Assembly (NCBI RefSeq): GCF_023101765.2
Contig: NC_064225.1
Location: 7,924,001 to 7,988,000 of the forward strand
Length of the DNA stretch: 64,000 nt
DNA from: Spodoptera frugiperda
Lineage: Eukaryota > Arthropoda > Insecta > Lepidoptera > Noctuidae
Reading direction: 5' to 3'
Shown here: one piece after another, positions 56,355 to 64,000 of the stretch
Layout: every line of letters begins with the position of its first letter
How positions within the stretch are numbered: the stretch's first letter is position 1
Program-made: the position numbers and the translations under genes
Notes under the pieces: model-generated
Database searches by the model: none
What the model saw: the letters and a program-made list of their open reading frames with translations, nothing else
Told to the model about the DNA's origin: nothing

Positions 56355-57736
56355 TCTGGGGGCACGGTAGTGAACCCCGCCAAGACGAGCCAAGCGAAGC
56401 GCAAGGGCACTACCTACCTTTTCTCGAATCGAAGCGCTTCGTCGTATTTTTGAACCTTCATAACTTGAGTTTGGGTTATACCAGATAAACAAAATTTTCA
56501 GGATATAATGTCAGTGGTAGACTTAATAAACCTCTAAAGTTTCAATGGCATAGCTCTTATACTTTAGATTTTATTGATATCTAAAATACCCCGATTTCGT
56601 CACTCACTCACTCACTGATGATCAACAAAATTCTTAAGGTACTTCCTGAAGTCCTAGAAAACTGAAATTTGGTATGTAAGCTAGTATTAGTACCCAAACA
56701 ACAAAAAAATCCTAAAACTTGGAACTTTTACCCCCAACCAAGTCCTTAAACTAGGGGGTGAAAGTTTGTTCGAGACTTCCGCAACTTTTGACCCTAGAGG
56801 TCTGAATGCGGCCGCGGAGGGGTAAAAATCTGAAATAGGGAAACTTAATTCCCTATTGCCTGCTTGAGATCTGAAAATTATACACAAGTACATAGAACAC
56901 AAACTTTTCATCAAATCAAAACATTATCCTACCCATAAGTACTTAGATATGAATAATATTACTACACTTCACTTCGGTAAGTGTTTATTAATCAACCTAT
57001 ACTTTTGAACATAAGCATCGTAAGTATAGTATGCGCCAACGCCCGCCGCCTGCCCCTCGTCCCCGCGCAGTAGCTAAAAATAATCGGCCCGTCAGCGAGC
57101 GCGGCACCCGAACGCGGGCAGACGCGCGAGGGCAGACGTCGTTGACGGTTGTCTCGTTGAATGAAAAGTTTTCGGAATATTTCGGTGATTTAAAAGTTTG
57201 CTATCGCGGAGAAAAAAACCATTTGCCTAATATTTAATTGTTAGTAGTTTAGTAGGTAAAGGTTTAGATACTAGTGTTTTAATTTTCATTGATAAAAAGT
57301 ATTAGGATTACGTTTCCAATTTTCTTATAAATTTAGTAGTTTAGTAGGTGAATTTGTCGCTCATTTTATCTTTCTATCATAAGCAACCTACAAAAAGAAA
57401 TGAAATCCCACAAAAACATTTCATGTTAAATGTTGCCAAGACGAGACCATATAGCTCGCACTGTCAAAAAGTAATCAGATCCCGTGTAGAGCCAAGTTTC
57501 TAACCCTGTACTTTTGAACTGGCGAGTTGGCCGCACGGAAAGAGTTTAGAAGATTGAATAGATTTTTAAGCTCAAGCCCATATGACGAATAGCAAAAAGT
57601 CCGTGCGGCCGACTCGCCAGTTCAAAAGTATAGGGTTAGAAACTTGGCTCTACACGGGATCTGATTACTTTTTGACAGTGCGAGCTATATGGTCTCGTCT
57701 TGGCAACATTTAACATGAAATGTTTTTGTGGGATTT
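56355..57736 (+). mobile_element. Helitron-like element, copy B, internally deleted
   Basis: Same TCTGGGGGCACGG start after A. It matches copy A through 57,345 with scattered substitutions and small indels, then jumps through about 40 bp of other sequence to AAAAAGAAATGAAATCCC and a short palindrome (57,403-57,736). The OTU region and half of the tandem duplication are missing. Since A and B share only element sequence and have different flanks, they are separate insertions, not a segmental duplication. No usable gene remains. Confidence 0.65.
57403..57736. repeat. 334-bp palindrome, short form
   Basis: Perfect or near-perfect arms 57,403-57,539 and 57,600-57,736 around a 60-base loop that matches the copy A loop with one base changed (AAAACG to AAAAAG). 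Each arm lacks about 130 bp present in the long form; CTTTTGAACTGGCGAG replaces it on the left and the exact complement on the right. Confidence 0.92.
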
Positions 57737-57902
57737 AGTTTTCAAAGTAGGAACTCTCTTTACTCCAGATTCAGCATTTTAGGGAAGCCGTGATATAGGA
57801 AGCCCTCTTTCTAAGAAACGATGGCAAAAATTAAACGCTTTTCTACATAGTTCACAACGCAAATAAAGTAGTTTTAGTGTAGCAAGTGCAGTTAGGCTAT
57901 GC

Positions 57903-58049
57903 TGACCAGGAGCTGCGGACTGCCTAGCGGGCTCCGGCTTGAAAACAGGAGTAGGAACGGGGTGGTTTTAGTCAGTAAGAGTCTGATGCCGTCTCTCCTC
58001 GCCCACGGTAGGAGAAGGTATTGGATGATATTCCCCTCTCAAAAAAAGC
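57903..58049 (+). repeat. R1-type LINE 3' tail with oligo-A
   Basis: Reads CAGGAGCTGCGGACTGCC through GGAACGGGGTGGTTTTAGTC and ATTGGATGATATTCCCCTC to an A7 run: another 5'-truncated insertion of the R1-like family. Confidence 0.75.
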
Positions 58050-59028
58050 CTATGGAGACCTGTTACCTTTCCAGAACACCGTAAACATTATTGTATCTTG
58101 GCCCCTCTTAATAACAGTGGAAAAAATACAATATAGTCTGTATTAAACAGTAAAACACTTAACAAAAATATATTGAAAACAAGAATGCAACGTAATTAAT
58201 ATCGTATCCCGCGTGTAACATTTACAAGCGTGTAAAATAAAAGTAAACTTCCCTCGGTGTTTACCAGTGAGATACCATCTCGCGTCATACTGAGCTCACG
58301 AGAATACAGGGTGCATTAGTGGGCCGCTACTGACCGCCGCAGCTACAGCGTGTGCGCATTCGTATTATTTCTTTTATTCAATCTATTTTGTTTCTTATTG
58401 AGAACGTCTGACTATAAATAAGCATGGCATTTGTGGAACCTTTGTTTTCAATTCCGATGGTTATATAATGCGTTTTGTTGCGTATAAAATGTTAAAACTT
58501 AGACATTTTCTCTGAACTAGGTACACCTGTTTATTATTTTTAGTCTGAAATAAATTTTAGTCTTAGGTAATGCAAAATCTTTTTTTAATCTTTGTGTCTT
58601 TTAGTAATCCAAAAGATAGCTTAACCTATAATCTTGTCAAAATTGTCGTTTTGTTCTAAAATAGATATACTTTTGAATTCTTAAAACAGCACTAGTTTAA
58701 CATCCTTGTAATTTGTAAATTACGTAAAGTTTGCGTAAATTATAAGTATGTTCAATTATTATTTAAATCCTAACGTTCAAATAGGAGCATCCTTCGCTGC
58801 ACATAAAAGTGCATTAAGCACAACCAGATCCTACACGGATAGTGTCTGACACATAAACAGGTTTCACATATCACTGACTCGATTTACTTTACAATTACAT
58901 AATACGATCGTAACATTTTACATTTACTTCACTTACAATCTATTTAGTTGAACACCTGCTTAATAGTTACCTACATAAATATATTACTATCTAACTGATT
59001 ATTATTTAACACCGATTTAAACACTAAC

Positions 59029-59130
59029 CGGCGTACTCAGAGTCATTTAGAATGGTTACTTAACCCAATCATTAGCAATTGTTTTGTAAGGAATAGTTTA
59101 AGTAATCATTAAATGTCTCTGAGTACGCCG
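59029..59130. repeat. Palindromic MITE-like element
   Basis: CGGCGTACTCAGAGTCATTT and GGTTACTTAA at left are mirrored by TTAAGTAATCATTAAATG, TCTCTGAGTACGCCG at right. 102 bp with arms of about 36 bp and no coding content. Confidence 0.75.
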
Positions 59131-60534
59131 ATAAAATAACTATCAGTCCAGTAAAAATCTTCTATTACTTAGTGATAACTCGATTATGTCGTAGTACCTT
59201 CTTTTCATATTGTTTTAAGGTCCTGTTTCACAAATCCAGATTTTGAACATAGAATGTAATTTGTATTAACTATCTGCCACATAAGTTTATCGGGTACTTA
59301 TAATATGAAGGTAAAGAAACAGGCGCTAAGTCTAATTATAATTTCAATTCTTGGACAGTTAAGTCATTATATCCAACAATTTAAATTGATTCCTCAGTGT
59401 AGCGTAGTGAGTATTTGTTTTGAGTTGTTATTACTCCGAAATAGCCAGGAACCCAAAGATCACGACAGCAATAAAAAAAAAACAAAGCATTCAAAATAAA
59501 TCTTGCAATATCAGCGCGCGCATGATCTATTAGACTATTACCGATCGAAGGGATCTCTGATAAGGAACCATTTCATAATAGTAATTTCATTAATGTTCTA
59601 ATGAAACTAATTCTTGTCTAATGTACAGGAAACGGCGCGTCAACGCCGCGGCTGATTGCAGTCATTGTGAAATTAATGTTTGTACAAACTTCCAGATCAG
59701 CATTACAAGATAAGCTTTACACCCGTATCCGCTTGTGAAATGCTGCATTGAGAGCCGTTATTAATGTGATTGTACCTACTTACGTATCAGTTTAGTTTTT
59801 TGCTTGTTGCTTCTTATTTAATTGTACTGTTTGAAAATATATTCGAAACTGATGGGCTATTGAAGTTTCTGGTTGATGTAGTTGCTGCAAACGTGTTGAC
59901 TGTTCATTTAAATTCGTTGATTGTAAATGTTACTTCAAATTAATAGACCTCAATACTATTTCCTGGTACCAGTTTGTAAGAACGACAGGAAGTACTAATA
60001 ATATGAGATGTAATACAAAGAGATAGAGAGTAGAGCCAAACAATTTATGTAAATTAGTACCAAGTATCTTGTTGGCTAGATAGTAATCAGTAGCAAGAAT
60101 CAATGCATGCATGTCCATTAAATATTGTGTTCCAATTCCAATGCTACACTGTCCTGTTCAAATATATAATGTGTGCGAGTGGTTTAATGGCAACTAAATA
60201 AAGATTAATTACATTTCATTTAGGTAAGTGCTAAGTACTTACTGTGATTTTAATTTGAAATTAAATTTGTATTTATTTTGCAACATATAACACTAGGTTT
60301 CCGATTTGATGGCTTCGCCCACGTGTAATTCGTAGTTATACTTATAGCGTTTTTTAATTTGTTCTCCACAGTAAAGGCTTTAGAATTCCACAGGAAACCT
60401 TTTTAAAAATCTTAGTTCCCTGTCCTATCTGACCAGGTGGAACGGAAGGTAGAGTGTCAACTTTTACTTAAAACCCACCTCGTATCCTTCAGTTGCCCTT
60501 TGCGTATCCGGGGCCACGGATCTTGTTAGATTCA

Positions 60535-60810
60535 CTTTGCAAGCCTACGAGATTCAGTTTACGCTGCTACGTCTACGCGCTACGTACTACATTACACAGA
60601 AGATGCGCTACGTACTACGCGCTACGAACTACGAGAAACGAACTAAGGCTGAAGTATTTTGCCTCAAATGTAGTACTAGATGCTACGCTACGGATTACGC
60701 CCTACAAGTAACGGCGTATTTTGCCGTAATTCAAGTAGGAATTAGGGCTTACAGATTTAAGACTAGGTAACCAAAGCTAGAAAATTGGCTTTATACCCAT
60801 TTGATTACCC
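60535..60810 (+). repeat. Diverged relative of the long-palindrome right arm
   Basis: GCCTACGAGATT, TACGCGCTACG, CTACGAACTACG, GTAATTCAAGTAGGAATTAG, GGGCTTACAGATTT and AAATTGGCTTTATACCC follow the order of the right arm of the 19.1-19.7 kb palindrome, with many substitutions and an internal expansion of CTACG words. No matching left arm nearby. The two open frames here are chance. Confidence 0.55.
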
Positions 60811-61283
60811 CATGAAAATATTTTTGTATTGTCATTCTCGAAAAGATACTTACTAGCCTAGCTACTTGTTCTGAAAAATGCTGATTAAGTATCGATGTAA
60901 TTAAAGTAGTGTTATTAGATTTCCAGTTAATTTAGAATTATTTAATGAGATATTTGCTGCAATCTTTTATTGATTCTATTTAATGTGATCCCTTTAGTCA
61001 CAGATTAGTATCTGCACTCAAAATTTAAATACCTTACTTATTTCCGATTTTACAACTATTTATAAATACTTATCGGTTTTATATACTCCTTAAGTCATCT
61101 TAGTGGATCTAGTAACAAACCTAACGAATTTTCAGTAGCTGTATAAGATCCAAATGCTCTTAAAAAATAATGTTTAATTTTGCAATTGGCGTACATTAGT
61201 TACTGCTGAAAACTAGTCAAATTTCATATAATCCCTACATTTAAATAGTACCCACTTACTTAATTTACAATTAGATAATGATA

Positions 61284-64000
61284 ATGGACGGACCCGGGTA
61301 CGTCCTAAAACTGCGACCAGCCACCGAGGAATGGGCAGCAGCAGTCAAAATTTATCCTTTTTAAAAACTGCGATCCCCAAGCCGCCTGCCAAGCGTGGGG
61401 ATTATGGCAACCCCCCCCCTTTCACTTGAGCGACAACAAAATTACACGGCCCCCAGTCCCCGGCAGCTTTGCTATTCCTGATCTAGGTAGCGGATATACG
61501 GCGAGCAGGGGTGCTAAGAATCCCCGGCAGAGAAAGCGCTGCAACCCCCGACGAACTTTGGCCCTGGGAAATGCACAACATCCGCACACTGCGGACTATG
61601 AGAAGATTGTCGAGCTGGAGGAATATTGAGCAATATGCGGTTACATACTTGGGACTATCTGAAATAAGAGATGGGTCAGTATACGATAATCCTAGAGTAT
61701 TTTCCGGCAACTTGCTAGTCCGGGAAGGAGACCGTAAATCTACAGGGCTGTCGGATTTCTCGTCCGCGAGTCTCTCGTCAACAACGTGTTGAGGTCGACA
61801 GTGTGTCGAACAGGGTAGCGTACCTTATACAGTTTGAATATCTAACCGGTATTCGCTGAAGGTCATACAGGTATATGCGCCGACCTCGACACATTGTGAT
61901 CGACGAAGTAGAGGCTCTTTATGAGGAAATTTCAAAAGCCATACACTCCTCCGAAACACACTTCACCGTCTGTGAATGGGGGAGTTTCAATGCAAAGGTG
62001 GGCACACGGAATAGCGATGAGTTGAGAATAGGGCCATTTGGATATGGGCAGCGAAACCATCGGGGCCAGCGGCTGGTCGACTTTATGGAGAGGGAGAGAC
62101 TCTATTTGATGAACTCCTTCTTCCAGAAGCGACCGGCCAAGAAGTGGACATGGATAAGCCCTGATGGTTCTACCAAAAATGAGATCGACTTCATCATGGC
62201 GACCGAAAGACGTATATTCAGTGATGTCTCTGTGATAGCGAAGGTGAAAACCGGTAGCGATCACCGTATTGTCAGGGGCACACTGAACATCAATGTAAAA
62301 CTAGAGCGGTCACGCCTGGTGAAGTCCACGCTCCGCCCTGGACGTGCCCAGATCCAAAACCCCGAGCAGTTCCAACTCCAACTGCAAAATCGCTTCCAGT
62401 GTCTAGCTGATTGTGGAAACGTGGACGAGATAAATAATGGGTTGGTGGAAACTGTCCGAGCAGTGGGGTCAGACTTCTTCAAGACCCCCGCCGAAACAGG
62501 CCCCAAAAGCTCTCCGACGGAACCTTAAAACTTCTTAAGGATCGTAGCGGCTGAGGCTGCATTTAGACGATATGTCTGAATACGGCAAGCTCAATAGACG
62601 AATCTATAAAATACATGCGACGTGACCTGCGGGCCTATAGTACGCCGCAAGAGTCAGAGACTTAATTTGAGAGAAACAAGGGCTCAAAAGTCTTCGCAAA
62701 GAATTCGTCTGTTGGGCAAAGCCAAATGACGAGGCTGAAGACCGAGGATGGCAGCGTCATCTCGTCGAAGTCCGATCCTCGGAGAAAAGAGCGTTTTACG
62801 GACAGTTATACACCATCAACACGGCAACCCATCTCGGTACAGCTCGGGACCCAAGAGCTAAACTGACGCGGTTGTACACTGAGGATATCCCAGACATCAG
62901 CCTGTACGAGATTAGGATGGCTAACTCAAACAGCATTAAAAACAACAAGGCGCCGGGCGATGATTTAAAATTTCACGTCGGAACTTCTGCGAGCGGGTGG
63001 TTTAACCGATACTTTTAGTCCTCCTTGAAGCTATTCAAGTTCCGTCATATTTCGAGGGAACCACGCTGGTAGCACCGGCAACGGAGTGTGGTGGTTCTGT
63101 TCTTTAAAAAAGGCGACAACTGTCTGCTAAAGAACTACAGACCTATCTCACTATCTGAGCCATGTGTATAAGCTGTTTTCGAGGGTCTTAATCACGAACC
63201 GTCTCGAAAACAGGCTTGATGACTTCCAGCCTCCCGAACAAGCCGGATTCCGAAAAGGTTTCAGTACCATAGACCACATTCATACGCTGCGGCAGATTAT
63301 ACAGAAGACCGAGGAGTATAACTTGCCACTATGCTTGGCGTATATGTGGACTATGAGAAAGCCTTCGATTCAATCGAAACCTGGGCGGTGCTGCAGTCTC
63401 TCCAGCGGTGCCACATCGACTATAGATACATCGAGGTTTTGAAGTGTTTGTATCAACAACGCCACCATTTAACAAATCCGACGTTCCAGGAAGAGACTAC
63501 GAGGCCAATCCAGTTGCGGAAGGGCGTGAGACAGGGAGACGTTATATCTCCGATCCTGTTCACGAACGCAACTCGAGGACGTTTTTAAGCTCTTGGACTG
63601 GTTGCGGACGCGGCATCAACATTAATGGCGAATACATCACTCATCTCCGTTTCGCCGATGACATATCGTAATGGCAGAGTCGCTTGAACCAGAGCTGAAC
63701 ACCATGCTCAGCGACCTCAAAGTTTTAACAGGTGGGCCTTAAAATGAACATGGACAGACGAAAATCATCAAATGTCCATGTTGCACCTATACCGGTTGTC
63801 GTTAAACATATACTCGAGTTGTAGACCACTACACAAAATGGGAGATCATTCCAATATTAGGTAACTTCGAGAAAGAGGTCTCTCGAAGAATCCAACTCAT
63901 GGGCAGCATTTGGGAATTGCATGAAGTCTTCTCGTTCCTGTCCCGCAGTGTCTGCTGACCAGGATGTACAACCAGTGTGTGTTGCCAGTGATACATACGG
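61284..64000 (+). pseudogene. Decayed RTE-clade non-LTR retrotransposon, runs off the right edge
   Basis: Degenerate LINE with several frameshifts and stops. The endonuclease part starts about 61.55 kb (a WxxRTL-like start and LGLSEIR at 61,650-61,670) and continues in another frame at 61,875-62,525 with an FNAKVG motif, WTWISPDG, NEIDFIM and SDHRIVRG, the catalytic blocks of the apurinic-type endonuclease of RTE/BovB elements. The reverse transcriptase follows in fragments: NKAPGDD (about 62.95 kb), KKGD and NYRPISLS (about 63.10-63.15), EQAGFRKGFSTIDHI (about 63.24-63.28), a VDYEKAFDSIE core (63,343-63,376), GVRQGDVISPILF (about 63.52-63.56), and HLRFADDI in place of the usual FADD box (about 63.645). 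The C-terminal QCVLPV block lies at the window edge. With at least four frame changes it cannot make an active protein. Its left boundary is estimated from where low-complexity DNA ends. Confidence 0.9.
61875..62528 (+). pseudogene. RTE endonuclease fragment, longest open piece
   Basis: A 217-codon open piece of the decayed RTE element; the apparent Met is not the original start, since the frame upstream (VYAPTSTHCD) joins only through a frameshift near 61.9 kb. It contains an FNAKVG motif preceded by Ser where active enzymes have GD, plus NEIDFIM and SDHRIV, the Asp/His pair of the endonuclease active site. The loss of the usual Asp before FNA is a sign of decay. Confidence 0.8.

Larger units (their letters stand above)
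58050..61283. other. AT-rich DNA, no gene seen
   Basis: Apart from the palindromic element at 59.0 kb and the palindrome-arm relative at 60.5 kb, only short chance frames. It may be further 5' intron or flank of Rx. Confidence 0.45.

Noticed and set aside
56355..57736. Segmental duplication of the 17.4-19.7 kb region
   Set aside because: Similarity starts exactly at the TC end of the element and the flanks are unrelated, so separate insertions explain it better.

Overview
This is a eukaryotic, almost certainly lepidopteran (moth) chromosome segment, roughly 60% AT and crowded with mobile-element remnants. The only host gene I can support is the 3' part of the retinal-homeobox gene Rx (RAX family), on the minus strand. 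It is recognisable by its paired-class Q50 homeodomain, a C-terminal OAR motif, and an intron splitting the homeodomain between positions 46 and 47. The repeat content (R1-clade and RTE-clade LINE tails, tRNA-derived SINEs, an AGCTGTGCCCGCGACTTCG-type dispersed repeat, Helitron-like copies) is what I know from moth genomes. Some families recall noctuids, but I could not search to confirm this.

Layout. 1-9,890: no host gene; LINE 3' tails, two tRNA-derived SINEs, a possible pogo-like element (4.7-5.4 kb), a near-perfect 72-bp-arm hairpin (7.6 kb) and a 1.27-kb foldback element with 314-bp arms (8.3-9.5 kb). 9,890-13,982: an essentially complete Ty1/copia LTR retrotransposon on the minus strand, with identical target-site duplications, LTRs differing at one base, and a single 1,222-codon Gag-Pol frame lacking the middle of its integrase. 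14-16.5 kb: SINE and LINE scraps. 16.7-19.8 kb: a nest of elements including a Helitron-like copy with an OTU-protease fragment and a ~590-bp palindrome. 20-28.4 kb: mostly non-repetitive DNA with several palindromic MITE-like elements.

28,414-51,578: three consecutive coding exons of Rx, read right to left. A 22.2-kb intron (29,078-51,318) separates the first 46 homeodomain residues from the rest. It holds jockey/CR1, R1 and Helitron-like insertions and several non-repetitive blocks that could be regulatory. 51.6-56.3 kb, upstream of the homeobox exon, is either another Rx intron or 5' flank; the N-terminal Rx exon was not found. 56.35-57.74 kb is a second, internally deleted copy of the OTU/Helitron-like element, 22 kb or more from the first. 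61.28-64.0 kb is a decayed RTE-clade LINE (AP endonuclease plus reverse transcriptase) running off the right edge.

There is no operon-like or defence-like system. The most unusual structures are the paired long and short palindromes of the Helitron-like family, whose two arms have changed in concert, and the nearly new copia element that lacks a working integrase core.
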